From the NCBI RefSeq assembly GCF_011762095.1, contig NZ_JAASQO010000006.1:62001-126000 (forward strand): a stretch of 64,000 nucleotides of DNA, in the 5' to 3' direction. The position numbers and the translations under genes are program-made. The DNA comes from Parvibaculum indicum (lineage in GTDB: Bacteria; Pseudomonadota; Alphaproteobacteria; Parvibaculales; Parvibaculaceae). Positions 1 through 9,079 of the stretch are shown here, in pieces (within the stretch, counting starts at the first letter, position 1; each line of letters begins with the position of its first letter). Below the pieces are notes generated by a model, which did not search any database, was not told where the DNA came from, and saw only the letters and a program-made list of their open reading frames with translations.

Positions 1-1327
1 CGCGTTCGGGAAAGAGGATGCGGATGCGCCCCTCGCCCCAGCCGCCCCAGGCGCGGGCGAGCGCGCGGACGTTCTGGTGCAGGCTCGTCGCATCCGAGCC
101 CTGGAGCCGCCAGGTGAGTTTGGTGCGGTTGAGGCCGAGCGCGTCCTTCTCCTCCGACAGCGTGATGCGGCTGTCCGGATTGGGCTGCTGCTCGCTGGCG
201 CAGCCGATGCCGAAGCGCCAGCCCAGCGTGTCGTTTTTCGCCGGCAGCGCGGTCGAGCTGCGGATCGCCTGCAGGATGCCCGCATCGAGTTCATGGGCCG
301 CCCGCTTTTCCGCCGTCTTGTCCGGATCGGCGTCGCCGTCTTTCGGGGGCGTGTATGCCGTCTTCACTTCCTCGCGCGGATAGAAGGTCATCACCGTGCC
401 GAGGCGGCCGGTGCGTTCCAGATATTGCGGCGAGAACATGAAACAGCCGCGCATCACCGCTTTTTCCACCGGCGTATAGGTGCGGTAGAAGGCGGGTACC
501 AGCTTCTCGTCGGTAATCAGAATGTCCGCCGGATAGGGGATATGCGGGTGCTCCATGAAATAGCGGCCCACCATGTCGTTCTGGTTGCCGAGCCCCGCTG
601 TCGCGACGCTGTTCGACAGGAGCAGCATGCGCGCATTCTCGATGCCGCCGGTCGCGAGCACGACCGTTTTCGGCTTCACGGTAAAGCTATTGCCCTGAAG
701 CGTCGCCACGCGCAGGCGGTCCACTTCCGCCGCGTTTTCCGTCGGCACGATCTCCAGCACGTTGGAATGGAGATAGCAGGAGACGTTCTCCGCCTTTTCG
801 ATGTCGGGGCGGTAGACCTCGCCGAAGCGGGTGGGGGGCGAATAGATGAAGAAGCGCGTCATCACCTCGTCGCCCGCCAGCGGCAGCGGTTCCACCGGTG
901 TGTCGGTCGGCCAGCCCTGCGGGTCGTCGAAATTGGTGGAATGGAGCTGGCAGATTTCGGCGGCGCGCGGGTAATAGGGGTCGAGATCGTCGCGCGTGAT
1001 GGGCCAGCCGGAATGGGGCACCCAGTCGCGCTTTTCGAAATCCTGCCTTTCGAGCGGGCGGCACCAGCCGCCCCAATGGTTCGTGCTGCCGCCGAAATAG
1101 CGCAGGCGGGAGCCGTCCAGCGTGTAGTCCACGCCGCCGATCTCGCCTTCGTAAAGCGCCTGGGTGTCGGCGTCGAACTCGAAGCCGCCGGATTCGATCA
1201 GCGCGACCCGCACCCCCGTGCTCGCGAATTCGCGCGCAATGGTAATGCCCGCCGCCCCGCCGCCGATGATGGCGAGGTCGGTCTCGATTTCGGTTCCGTC
1301 GGGAACCTGGCGTCCGTCGACAAACAT
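1..1327 (-). CDS. GMC-type FAD-dependent oxidoreductase (C-terminus off the window)
   Basis: The reading frame opens with ATG at 1327 and is still open at base 1, so only the first 442 residues are visible. The N-terminus has the Rossmann FAD-binding motif GGGAAG at residues 22-27 followed by an acidic residue in LIESGG. A later FGGSTNHWGG segment and an LATGGIENARMLL segment are typical of the glucose-methanol-choline oxidoreductase family, which oxidises alcohols with FAD. The gene diverges from an aldehyde dehydrogenase gene, which suggests sequential alcohol-to-aldehyde-to-acid oxidation. The substrate cannot be told from the sequence. The active-site His region lies in the missing C-terminus. 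Confidence 0.85.
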   Translation of the reverse strand, partial: MFVDGRQVPDGTEIETDLAIIGGGAAGITIAREFASTGVRVALIESGGFEFDADTQALYEGEIGGVDYTLDGSRLRYFGGSTNHWGGWCRPLERQDFEKRDWVPHSGWPITRDDLDPYYPRAAEICQLHSTNFDDPQGWPTDTPVEPLPLAGDEVMTRFFIYSPPTRFGEVYRPDIEKAENVSCYLHSNVLEIVPTENAAEVDRLRVATLQGNSFTVKPKTVVLATGGIENARMLLLSNSVATAGLGNQNDMVGRYFMEHPHIPYPADILITDEKLVPAFYRTYTPVEKAVMRGCFMFSPQYLERTGRLGTVMTFYPREEVKTAYTPPKDGDADPDKTAEKRAAHELDAGILQAIRSSTALPAKNDTLGWRFGIGCASEQQPNPDSRITLSEEKDALGLNRTKLTWRLQGSDATSLHQNVRALARAWGGWGEGRIRILFPER

Positions 1328-1641
1328 GTCTTTCAATCGTCCGGTTGGTGGCCCTTGTCGTCAGGGCCTACATGAACGGCCAGTCTGCGGTTTTTTTGCG
1401 GCGGCAAACGGGAAATTTTGCGCGTCCCGCCCGGTCGCCCCGCGCCGGATGGCGTTTTTTGCCTGCTTTTTGCACTGGACCGCGCCCGATGCGCATGCCA
1501 GTTTTCCTGACAATAAAAATCCCCTCGCATGGGTGCCGAAAAACGGAGCGTCACCGGGCGATTTTCGCCTTTCTTTCGGTCCGATCCAGCATAAAAACAG
1601 GCGCCCTGCCCGCGAGGACCGGCTTCAAACGGAGGACTGTC
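1328..1641. promoter_or_regulatory. Divergent intergenic promoter region
   Basis: These 314 bases separate the outward-facing GMC oxidoreductase and aldehyde dehydrogenase genes and must contain both promoters. The clear element is a Shine-Dalgarno GGAGGA at 1631-1636 before the ATG at 1642. I see no convincing operator palindrome and no ORF that looks real. Confidence 0.5.
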
Positions 1642-3069
1642 ATGAAAGAATGCCTGAAGTTTTACATCAATGGCGAGTGGGTAGACCCGGCCGAGCCCAA
1701 GACGCTCGACGTGATCAACCCCGCCACGGAAGAGCCCTGCGCCAAGATCAGCATTGGCGCCAAGGCCGATGTGGACAAGGCGGTGGCCGCGGCGAAGAAG
1801 GCTTTCGAGACCTTCTCGCAGACCAGCGTCGAGGACCGCGTCGCGCTTCTGTCGAAGATCCTTGAGGTCTATCAGAGCCGCTATGGCGACATCGCCGAGG
1901 CGATCACCATGGAAATGGGCGCGCCGGCCAAGCTCTCGCAGATGGCGCAGGCCGCCATGGGCGTGGCGCATCTGGGCACCATGATCGAGATTCTGAAGGG
2001 CTATGAGTTCGAAGAGAAGCGCGGCACGACCACGCTTCGCAAGGAGCCCATCGGCGTGTGCGGTTTCATCACGCCGTGGAACTGGCCGATGAACCAGATC
2101 ATGTGCAAGGTCGCCCCGGCCATCGCCGCGGGCTGCACCGTCGTGCTGAAGCCGTCCGAGGAAGCGCCGCTCGACGCCTACATCTTCGCCGAGATCATGG
2201 ACGCGGCGGGCGTGCCCAAGGGCGTGTTCAACCTCGTCAATGGCGACGGCCCCGGCGTGGGCACGGCCCTTTCCAGCCATCCGGATGTGGACATGGTGTC
2301 CTTCACCGGCTCCACCCGCGCGGGCATCCTCGTTGCGAAGGCCGCCGCCGACACGGTGAAGCGCGTCGCGCAGGAGCTGGGCGGCAAGTCGCCGAACATC
2401 GTTCTCGACGATGCCGACCTTGAAAAGGCGGTTGCCGGCGGCGTCATGGGCGTCATGCAGAATTCCGGTCAGTCCTGCAATGCGCCGACGCGCATGCTGG
2501 TGCCCGCGGGCAAGCATGACGAAGCGCTCAAGATCGCCAAGGCGACGGCGGAAAGCGTGAAGGTCGGCGACCCGAACGCCGAAGGCACGACGATGGGTCC
2601 GGTGGTGAACGAGGTTCAGTTCAACAAGATCCAGGATCTCATCCAGAAGGGCATCGACGAAGGCGCGACGCTCGTCACCGGCGGCACGGGCCGTCCGGAC
2701 GGCCTCAACAAGGGCTTCTATGTCCGCCCGACGATCTTCGGCAATGTCACCAACGACATGACCGTCGCGCGCGAGGAAATCTTCGGCCCGGTACTGGCGA
2801 TCATGCCGTATGAGTCCGAGGAAGAAGCCATCCGCATCGGCAACGACACGGTCTATGGCCTGTCGGGCTATGTGCAGGGCGAACTGGCGCATGCCAACAA
2901 GGTCGCCGCGCAGATCCGCGCCGGTCAGATTCATGTGAACGGTGCCGGTCCGGACCTCCACGCGCCCTTCGGCGGCTACAAGCAGTCCGGCAACGGTCGC
3001 GAATGGGGCGAGCTGGGCTTCGAGGAATTCCTCGAAACCAAGGCCGTCCTCGGCGCCAACGCCGCGTAA
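1642..3069 (+). CDS. NAD(P)-dependent aldehyde dehydrogenase
   Basis: This 475-residue protein has the standard length of the aldehyde dehydrogenase superfamily. It carries the cofactor/oxyanion motif TPWNWPM (Asn147), the general-base Glu245 in QELGGKSP, and the catalytic Cys279 in SGQSCNAPTR. The ATG at 1642 is preceded by GGAGGA six bases upstream; an in-frame upstream start at 1345 would add about 100 residues with no family similarity and is rejected. It oxidises an aldehyde to the acid in the cytoplasm. The divergent GMC alcohol oxidoreductase suggests the aldehyde may come from that enzyme. A strong terminator follows. Confidence 0.93.
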   Translation: MKECLKFYINGEWVDPAEPKTLDVINPATEEPCAKISIGAKADVDKAVAAAKKAFETFSQTSVEDRVALLSKILEVYQSRYGDIAEAITMEMGAPAKLSQMAQAAMGVAHLGTMIEILKGYEFEEKRGTTTLRKEPIGVCGFITPWNWPMNQIMCKVAPAIAAGCTVVLKPSEEAPLDAYIFAEIMDAAGVPKGVFNLVNGDGPGVGTALSSHPDVDMVSFTGSTRAGILVAKAAADTVKRVAQELGGKSPNIVLDDADLEKAVAGGVMGVMQNSGQSCNAPTRMLVPAGKHDEALKIAKATAESVKVGDPNAEGTTMGPVVNEVQFNKIQDLIQKGIDEGATLVTGGTGRPDGLNKGFYVRPTIFGNVTNDMTVAREEIFGPVLAIMPYESEEEAIRIGNDTVYGLSGYVQGELAHANKVAAQIRAGQIHVNGAGPDLHAPFGGYKQSGNGREWGELGFEEFLETKAVLGANAA

Positions 3070-3101
3070 TCAGCTTCCCGGATTATTCCGGGTGCGATAA
3101 A

Positions 3102-3131
3102 GCCGGTGCGGGAAACCGCACCGGCTTTTTT
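3102..3131 (+). terminator. Rho-independent terminator of the aldehyde dehydrogenase gene
   Basis: A perfect 10-bp stem (GCCGGTGCGG / CCGCACCGGC) with a GAAA loop is followed by a run of six or more T. It lies 32 bases past the stop codon. Confidence 0.92.
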
Positions 3132-3177
3132 ATTGCGCTCTTTTCGCGAGGCTCTTCCCGCCCGCCCAAAACAACCC

Positions 3178-3296
3178 GTCATCCCGGAACCCCGGTTTCC
3201 ACTGGCGCAGGCAAGTCCGGCATGACGGCTTCAAAGCCTGCGAAAATCACCGCCCCCCAAACAAAGCTGTCATCCCGGCGAAAGCCGGGAAAATTC
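3178..3296. repeat. Two dispersed palindromic intergenic repeat units
   Basis: Two copies of a GTCATCCCGG-type palindrome (one starting near 3178, one near 3266 with the core CCCGGCGAAAGCCGGG) lie between the terminator and the AT-rich islet. Such units are common in alphaproteobacterial intergenic DNA. A related palindrome closes the islet at 5335. Confidence 0.6.
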
Positions 3297-3318
3297 GAGT
3301 GACCGAAATACGTTGGCG

Positions 3319-3978
3319 TTAACCGTATAGATTGATTAAAGGAGCGCAGCACTTCTTAAACTTTTTTCCGCTGCAGCAGAAGCACCTATCGTTCACTTTT
3401 GTTTTTCTTGCTAGATCAACTAGAACCATTGCCCAAGTGTTCATTACATCACTAGTGTAGGGGTAAAGTTCTTTTTGAGTGTAGTGAATTTGATTTCCGA
3501 TGGAATGTTCTTCGATGAATTTATGATATCGGTCAGTGGCGTGGATCCACTCAGCCACACTGCTAATTTCATCTAAGCTTCGCTTAACATTCGGAAGTCT
3601 TTTGTTCTCGTTGTAGTCATAAATTCGGTCGGGGTCGGGAAGGAAAAGAATTTTCTCCTCACCATTTGTGTGCGGAGTAATATCAATTTTCGTTTTGTCT
3701 TTTTCCCAAACAGCGTGATGTTCGGCCTCAACGAAGACGCGCTTCCACTCCCAGATAGCCCATCCGTAGACAATGGCACCACCTTCGCGTTGAACTTTTT
3801 CTCCAACGTTTGCAAAGCACTCTCCAACGCGAGCATTCTGGTCGGGATAGGTCGGTACCCAGACAGGTGTATATGCAGGGTTGATCTCGTGGCAAAGCGC
3901 AAGAACATCTGCTGAAATTATTTGTGGTGTGGTCGTAAAGTTCTTCTTGAATATGCTTGGATCAACAGTGGGCATCAT
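3319..3978 (-). CDS. SEC-C motif zinc-binding protein of unknown function
   Basis: The 219-residue protein ends in a CFCCSGKKFKKCC segment (about residues 199-211), the SEC-C zinc-binding motif known from SecA tails and many uncharacterised proteins. The rest (aromatic-rich, WEWKRVFVEAEHHAVW) resembles no family I can name. A good AAAGGA ribosome site precedes the start. The DNA is visibly AT-rich compared with both flanks, which suggests horizontal acquisition. A small ORF lies 22 bases upstream on the same strand and may be co-transcribed. Confidence 0.75.
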   Translation of the reverse strand: MMPTVDPSIFKKNFTTTPQIISADVLALCHEINPAYTPVWVPTYPDQNARVGECFANVGEKVQREGGAIVYGWAIWEWKRVFVEAEHHAVWEKDKTKIDITPHTNGEEKILFLPDPDRIYDYNENKRLPNVKRSLDEISSVAEWIHATDRYHKFIEEHSIGNQIHYTQKELYPYTSDVMNTWAMVLVDLARKTKVNDRCFCCSGKKFKKCCAPLINLYG

Positions 3979-4000
3979 TGTGGTTCCTTTTGCTTCAAAC

Positions 4001-4213
4001 TTAGTGATCTTTGCCTTTTTGAAGTACTACCACGACCCGCCACCCTCTCTCTTGGGCAGCGTGTTTCGCGCGCTCTATCGCTTCCGTCAACCGCATGTCG
4101 AATGGGCCACTGCCGCCCCAATCCGCTTCATTGCTGAGGAAGAAGTAGCCTTTATCTATCGAGTTGGGGTCATTTTGGTGCGCATGTACAACTACGTGTG
4201 GTTCAGAGGGCAT
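4001..4213 (-). CDS. Small hypothetical protein upstream of the SEC-C gene
   Basis: A 70-residue soluble protein with an even amino-acid mix (MPSEPHVVVHAHQND start, a hydrophobic RVVVVLQKG end). It is placed 22 bases before the SEC-C gene on the same strand, consistent with a two-gene unit. The ribosome site is only a weak AGGGG. I recognise no domain. The opposite-strand frame here is longer but has poor composition and no start signal. Confidence 0.5.
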   Translation of the reverse strand: MPSEPHVVVHAHQNDPNSIDKGYFFLSNEADWGGSGPFDMRLTEAIERAKHAAQERGWRVVVVLQKGKDH

Positions 4214-4505
4214 TTTTTTAGGCCCCTAAATAATATCCTTCATATGGAAGCCTCTCTTGCTTCAAGCGAGCTTTCGAAGTTGAGCGCTGCCTCCATGCAA
4301 TTCTCCCAAAAGAGTTGACTTGTAGATTCTTGTCTAAGTGCGGAGTAGAAGGCAAGTTACTTGTGAAAGCATGAATACAGCCAAATTGTTTGACGGTATT
4401 TGGCTTTTGATTTGACCTTCTTTGTTGAGTTTGAAACGTACCTACTAAGGGAAATATGCTTGTAGGGGATTTACCCATTTTGGAATCCCAATGTTTGGAG
4501 GGCGC

Positions 4506-5261
4506 ATGAAGTTCGCACCGAGTCAAAAAATAGGTAGGCAGGGTCAGCGTTTCGTCGAGTCATTTGTTGAAGAGAAGCTTGGGTTTATATATCGACCCGT
4601 CGATGAGGTTGATATTGGCGTCGATGGTGAAATAGAGATACTTGACGCAGAACGTATGTCGACGGGAGGGCTCCTAAAGGTCCAGGTGAAGACGTCTAAA
4701 GAGAGTAATACTGGAAATAAGATTGGGGTTTATTTTGATGAAAAGCATATGGATTATTACTCTTCATTGGTTGTTCCGCCTATACTTGTAGTTGTTAGTC
4801 TTGCCGATGAAGACTTGTGGTGGGTGCCGATTCTGGGGAAAAATGTATACCGTAAGGCAAAAAAGAATTTTTACATTTCTTTAGATGCAGAAGAAGATAG
4901 GATGACCAAATCAAGTGCCCGCCTAATTCGCATGATTGGTGAGCAGTCTAACGGTATCATCGCGAAATACATCATTGAAGAAATAGAACAACAATTGTCG
5001 GATATAAATGTTCAGGAGGAGAGTGGTGATTTTGACCGCATTTCATTATCTTTCTGGGCCGACACTTTGCTTTTGGCAGAGAAAAATATGAGGGATGCTG
5101 CTTGTCTGCTTCGGTATGAGCGCAGGTGTTCTCATGAAATTGATTCTATAATGAGGCGATATGAGGACATTGCTTTGGGTATTGATTCAAGGAAGCGATG
5201 GTTTTTCGAAAATGGATGTGAGGATCTATTAGAGGGCCGAGAGGGTTGGATTCCTAACTAG
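4506..5261 (+). CDS. DUF4365-like, possible nuclease-fold protein
   Basis: About 251 residues. The N-terminal half carries the pattern E(F/L)GFIYRPVDEVDIGVDGEIEI followed by LLKVQVKTS, which matches the DUF4365 family and has the D...E...QxK layout of PD-(D/E)xK nucleases. The C-terminal half is helical and unassigned. The start is set at 4506 because GGAGG lies just upstream (4497-4501); an alternative ATG at 4491 adds five residues. It stands alone in the AT-rich islet, divergent from the SEC-C pair. DUF4365 proteins are often found in defence islands, so a defence role is possible but is inference. Confidence 0.75.
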   Translation: MKFAPSQKIGRQGQRFVESFVEEKLGFIYRPVDEVDIGVDGEIEILDAERMSTGGLLKVQVKTSKESNTGNKIGVYFDEKHMDYYSSLVVPPILVVVSLADEDLWWVPILGKNVYRKAKKNFYISLDAEEDRMTKSSARLIRMIGEQSNGIIAKYIIEEIEQQLSDINVQEESGDFDRISLSFWADTLLLAEKNMRDAACLLRYERRCSHEIDSIMRRYEDIALGIDSRKRWFFENGCEDLLEGREGWIPN

Positions 5262-5334
5262 GGTAGAGTGTTTGATTGCTTTCCAATTTTGGGGCTTCTT
5301 CTCATTTGTCGCATGCGTCGCAACCTTCCCATGG

Positions 5335-5355
5335 ATGCCGGATCAAGTCCGGCAT
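5335..5355. repeat. Palindromic repeat at the islet right edge
   Basis: A perfect inverted repeat ATGCCGGA-TCAAG-TCCGGCAT lies between the DUF4365 gene and the convergent MFS gene. It is related to the GTCATCCCGG units at the left edge of the islet and could also act as a bidirectional terminator. Confidence 0.55.
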
Positions 5356-5366
5356 GACGCGATTGC

Positions 5367-6698
5367 CTAACCCCGCATCCCCCGCTTCCGCGGCTCGTCC
5401 ACCAGAAACAGCATCGTCGCCGCCGAGCCCGCCAGCACGGCGATTGCCAGCCAGAACAGCGCCTCGAACGAAGCGCCATGCGCGATGAGGCCGCCGAAGA
5501 GCGGGCCCATCGCCATCATCACCGAGGTGCAGGTGTTCAAGACCGCGATACGCATGGGCAGGTCTTCGCGCGCGCCGAATTCCACGATGATGTTCATGTT
5601 GGAATTCATGAAGCCGCCCTGTCCGGCGCCGAGCCCTGCGAAGACCGCCGCCACCGTCCACATCGTGTCCACCTGCATCAGCGCGAAGATCGAAACCGCC
5701 CAGGTGCCGATCGCCATGATGAAGACGAGCCGGTTGCCGAAGCGGTCGGCGATCGTGCCCCAGGCGAGATTGGTTGTCGTCTGCGCGATCAGAAAGGCCG
5801 TGGACAGAATACCGAGCGTCGTGCCCGACAGGCCGATCCGCTGGCCCGCATAAATGATGTAGAAGGGCACCGCCATGGTGGCGAGCGCGGCGAGCGCCGC
5901 GGCCAGATAGTAAAAGCCGAGGCTGCGGTCTTCGGCCAGCATGGCCGGGATCTGGCGCAGGCGCTGGCCGAGTTTCGCGCGCGGGCGGATGACGGGCGGC
6001 ACGGGCTCCTTCACGATGAGGAGCATCATCAGCCCCGTCGCGGTGAGGACGAAGCCCAGCAGGAAGGTCGTCGCATAGCCATTGCCGAACATGTCCTGTC
6101 CGACGAAATATCTGCCGCCGAGATAGGAGACGCCCGCCGCCGTCAGCCCGGCGCTGAAATTGCGGAAGCCGGTGAGCCGCCCGCGCAGGCGCAGCGGAAT
6201 GACTTTCGCCATCAGCGTGTTGAAGATCACCGCCTGCATGCCGTTGAAAAGGCCGAACAGGCACAGCATCGCAATGGCGGTGGCGAGCGCCCAGTGCGTC
6301 GGCATGAAAAAGCCCGACAGCGCCAGTCCCAGCACGCCGAGGCGCATGCCTGCGCCGACGATGAAGCCGATGGGCAGCACGCGCTCGCGATGTTCGATCA
6401 GCGTGGCGCCGAAGGTGGCGGAGACCGCTGCGCCCAGCCATTGCGCGGCGAGTGCGAGGCCCACCACGAATTCGGACCCGGACAGCAAAAAGATATAGGA
6501 GGGGATGAAGGTCGGCGCGTTGATGAGGCGGAAGCCCGTCTGGCCGAGCAGGCCATGCGCCAGATTGGCCGCGTAGTTGCGCGGCAGGTTCTTTTCTATT
6601 TCCGCTTCATATGCGGTTTCGGCGTCCGCCTTGCGGGCGGCTTCGGCGGCCTCGGCGGCTTTGGCATCGTCGCGGCTTTCAACTGACTTACTGTCCAC
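5367..6698 (-). CDS. Major facilitator superfamily transporter
   Basis: About 443 residues with 10-12 hydrophobic segments after a charged 45-residue cytoplasmic N-terminus rich in Ala, Lys and Glu. The segment RLRGRLTGFRNFSAGLTAAGVSYLGGR sits in the first half, and GTIADRFGNRLVFIMAIGTW in the second half resembles the MFS loop motif. The GTG at 6698 has GAGGGG just upstream; an in-frame GTG at 6722 is the alternative. It is monocistronic and convergent with the islet. Substrate unknown; an exporter of small organics is plausible. Confidence 0.85.
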   Translation of the reverse strand: MDSKSVESRDDAKAAEAAEAARKADAETAYEAEIEKNLPRNYAANLAHGLLGQTGFRLINAPTFIPSYIFLLSGSEFVVGLALAAQWLGAAVSATFGATLIEHRERVLPIGFIVGAGMRLGVLGLALSGFFMPTHWALATAIAMLCLFGLFNGMQAVIFNTLMAKVIPLRLRGRLTGFRNFSAGLTAAGVSYLGGRYFVGQDMFGNGYATTFLLGFVLTATGLMMLLIVKEPVPPVIRPRAKLGQRLRQIPAMLAEDRSLGFYYLAAALAALATMAVPFYIIYAGQRIGLSGTTLGILSTAFLIAQTTTNLAWGTIADRFGNRLVFIMAIGTWAVSIFALMQVDTMWTVAAVFAGLGAGQGGFMNSNMNIIVEFGAREDLPMRIAVLNTCTSVMMAMGPLFGGLIAHGASFEALFWLAIAVLAGSAATMLFLVDEPRKRGMRG

Positions 6699-6884
6699 GC
6701 GCCCCTCGTTTCCACGCGCCACCGATGTTGTTTTCGTTGCGTGACGCAGGGGCTTTATAGACCCGTTCGGGGCCGGAGCGCCAATCGAATGACCAGAACA
6801 GTGTTCGAAGTCAGTCCGAGCGGTTCCAGGGAAAGTGGAAACCGGTTTCCCCTCCGGAACCGCGACAAACGGAAATGCCCTTCC

Positions 6885-7718
6885 CTATTCGGCCAGCCAC
6901 TCCACCCGCGCCCGCGCGCCGGGGCCTTGCGCGAGTTTTTCCGCCAGCCAGTCGAGCAGCGCCTCGCCCTCGTTCGCCAGCGGCCAGGGCGGGTTGACGG
7001 CGAGGATGCCCGAGCCCGTCATCCGTTTGCCGTCGGGCGCCATTACATGGAGTTCGAGCGCGAGCTGTTTGGGGATGCCGCTTGCCGCCATCCGTTCGAG
7101 GAACTCGCCGCTCACGCTCGGGTCCTTCACCGGGTACCAGACGAGGAGCGTGCCGGTCGCCCATCGGCGATGCGCGCCGGCGAGCGCCTTCTCGATGGTG
7201 GCGAACTCGGCGCGGTCCTCGAAGGGTGGATCGACGAGGATAAGTCCGCGCCGCTCCTTCGGCGGCAGCATCGCCTTCATCGCGCGGTAGCCGTCCATCG
7301 TCTGCACCTTCACGCGCGGGTCGCGCTTGAAGAGCTCTGCGCAATCTCGCCCCGGCTCCTGTTCAATCTCAACAAAAGCTATCCGATCCTCACTCCGTGC
7401 AAGGTAAGCGGCAAGCGCAGGTGAGCCCGGATAGCGCGTCAGCGGGTCGCCGCCGAGCGCGCGCACGGCCTCGAGATAGGGGGCGAGCGGGACGGGGATA
7501 TTGCCCTCCGCGTCGAGAAGCCGTGCGATCCCCTGCCGGAATTCGCCGGTTTTCTGCGCTTCCTCGCCTGCGAGATCCGTCATCCCGGCGCCCGCATGGG
7601 TGTCCAGCAGGAAGAAGGGTTTCGCCTTCTTCTTCAGATGCTCGATGGAAAGGGTCAGCAGCGCGTGTTTCATCACATCGGCGAAATTGCCGGCGTGAAA
7701 TTCATGTCGGTAGTTCAT
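6885..7718 (-). CDS. rlmJ: 23S rRNA (adenine-2030-N6)-methyltransferase RlmJ
   Basis: A 277-residue SAM-dependent methyltransferase with the family hallmarks: MNYRHEFHAGNFADVMKH at the N-terminus, SAM-site LDTHAGAG at residues 38-45, and the N6-adenine catalytic DPPF at 163-166. RlmJ methylates A2030 of 23S rRNA. The ATG at 7718 overlaps the stop of the upstream MgtC-family gene by four bases (ATGA), so the two are translationally coupled. A much longer upstream in-frame extension is a shadow of that gene. Confidence 0.95.
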   Translation of the reverse strand: MNYRHEFHAGNFADVMKHALLTLSIEHLKKKAKPFFLLDTHAGAGMTDLAGEEAQKTGEFRQGIARLLDAEGNIPVPLAPYLEAVRALGGDPLTRYPGSPALAAYLARSEDRIAFVEIEQEPGRDCAELFKRDPRVKVQTMDGYRAMKAMLPPKERRGLILVDPPFEDRAEFATIEKALAGAHRRWATGTLLVWYPVKDPSVSGEFLERMAASGIPKQLALELHVMAPDGKRMTGSGILAVNPPWPLANEGEALLDWLAEKLAQGPGARARVEWLAE

Positions 7719-9079
7719 ATCGTTCCGGCGAGGATAAGGGCGGCGGCGACGGTGCCGAGCGAGAGGAGGAAGAGCGCGGCGGCGGGCAGGAGGCCGTTCT
7801 TTTTCCCTGCGAAAACAACCGTGTAGCCCGCCTTCAGGAAATTGTTCGAGGCCGCCGCGACGAGGATGGCGGCGGCCGTGAGCGCCGGCGGCGAGGCCGT
7901 TGTCGCGCTTTGGGCGAGGCTCAGCACGAAGGGATCGACGTCGGTCACGCCGGCAATGGCGGCAACGGCGAAGATACCGCCTTCGCCGAATTCCTGCCGT
8001 CCCCAGGCCACCGCGACCGACAGCGCCACGAAGAGCACGGCAAAGGTCAGCGCGGCGGAGACTTCCAGCGGGTTGGAGGAGTAGTAGGGCGCGGATTCCG
8101 CCTTTGTTTTCCGGGCCTTGCCGCGCAGGTAGAGGAGCCCTGTCAGGCCGAGCCCGACCGCGCAGAGGGTGAGGAGAGCGGGCATCAGCGTCAGCGCCAG
8201 CGCGCCGTTGAAGACCGATACCACGACGAGAATCCGGACGAACATGATCGAGGTTGCGAGCACGATGCCGGCTTCCGCGCTCGCCTGGGGCGGCGTTTCC
8301 TGCGCGAGCTGGCGCGACAGCACCACCGTCGTCGCGGTGGAGGAGTAGAGCCCGCCCAGCGCGGCGGAGTACATCGCGCCCGCTTTCGGGGCGAAATAGC
8401 GCTGCAGCAGATAGCTCGCATAGGAGAGCGTGCTTACCGCCACCACCGCGAGCCAGACCTCGTAGGGCGTGATCGGCGTGAGGTCCGTCACCGGTTCGTC
8501 CGGCACCAGCGGCAGGATAATTCCTATTATAATCAGGAACTTGCCGAGCGTGGTGAGTTCGGTCCGCCCAACGCCCGCGGCAAAGGCATGCAGCCTTTCG
8601 CGCGCGCCGGTCAGCAGGACGACCGCCACGGCAATGCTGACCGCCACCCAGAGGGGCTGCGACAGTGCGACGGGACCGAGCAGAAACACGATCAGGTTGC
8701 AGAGCGGCGCCATGATGCCGCCGTCTATCCGCGCGCCGGGCGCGGGCTCGATATCGGGTTCGGCGCGATGGGCCTCCAGCCGCTGCCAGTAAAAAATCGC
8801 AAGCCACAGCCCGAGGACGCCGAGCCCGACGAGGAAGGGAAGCAGCGTTTCCGGTGCCAGCGCGTAGAGCAGCGCGCCGGTGAGCGCCAGCAGGGGAAAA
8901 GTGCGCACGCCGCCCGGCGGTTTCAGGCGGCTGCGGCTGAAAAATTCCTCGAAGGCCAGGCCGACGAAGAACCCCAGGCCGAGGACGACGATCAGCCGTT
9001 CCGGCGCCAGCAGCAGGTCGCCGCCGATATTCGCAAATGTACCGGACAGGAGGGAACCATTGTCCGCGGGCTCTGTCAT
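7715..9079 (-). CDS. MgtC/SapB-family membrane protein with DUF4010 domain
   Basis: A 454-residue integral membrane protein with about 12 hydrophobic segments. The N-terminal part (LIVVLGLGFFVGLAFEEFFSR) matches the MgtC/SapB start, here with an Arg/Lys/Pro-rich loop, and the C-terminal two thirds match DUF4010. Family members are linked to magnesium stress or metal homeostasis, but the transported ion is unknown. It is the middle gene of a tightly overlapping operon, sharing four bases with ppk2 upstream and with rlmJ downstream. Confidence 0.85.
   Translation of the reverse strand: MTEPADNGSLLSGTFANIGGDLLLAPERLIVVLGLGFFVGLAFEEFFSRSRLKPPGGVRTFPLLALTGALLYALAPETLLPFLVGLGVLGLWLAIFYWQRLEAHRAEPDIEPAPGARIDGGIMAPLCNLIVFLLGPVALSQPLWVAVSIAVAVVLLTGARERLHAFAAGVGRTELTTLGKFLIIIGIILPLVPDEPVTDLTPITPYEVWLAVVAVSTLSYASYLLQRYFAPKAGAMYSAALGGLYSSTATTVVLSRQLAQETPPQASAEAGIVLATSIMFVRILVVVSVFNGALALTLMPALLTLCAVGLGLTGLLYLRGKARKTKAESAPYYSSNPLEVSAALTFAVLFVALSVAVAWGRQEFGEGGIFAVAAIAGVTDVDPFVLSLAQSATTASPPALTAAAILVAAASNNFLKAGYTVVFAGKKNGLLPAAALFLLSLGTVAAALILAGTI

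Noticed and set aside
77-1375. Long plus-strand frames opposite the GMC oxidoreductase gene
   Set aside because: Shadow of the real minus-strand gene: His/Arg-rich composition and no start signal, while the opposite frame encodes a full FAD family signature.
1333-2961. 542-codon minus-strand frame over the aldehyde dehydrogenase
   Set aside because: Antisense shadow of a gene with intact catalytic residues.
3881-4526. Plus- and minus-strand frames around 3.9-4.5 kb other than the two called genes
   Set aside because: No ribosome sites and odd composition; the AT-rich islet simply yields chance frames.
5478-6686. 402-codon plus-strand frame over the MFS gene
   Set aside because: Composition is charged and repetitive (Ala, Arg, Glu), a typical GC-rich antisense shadow; the other strand encodes a membrane transporter.
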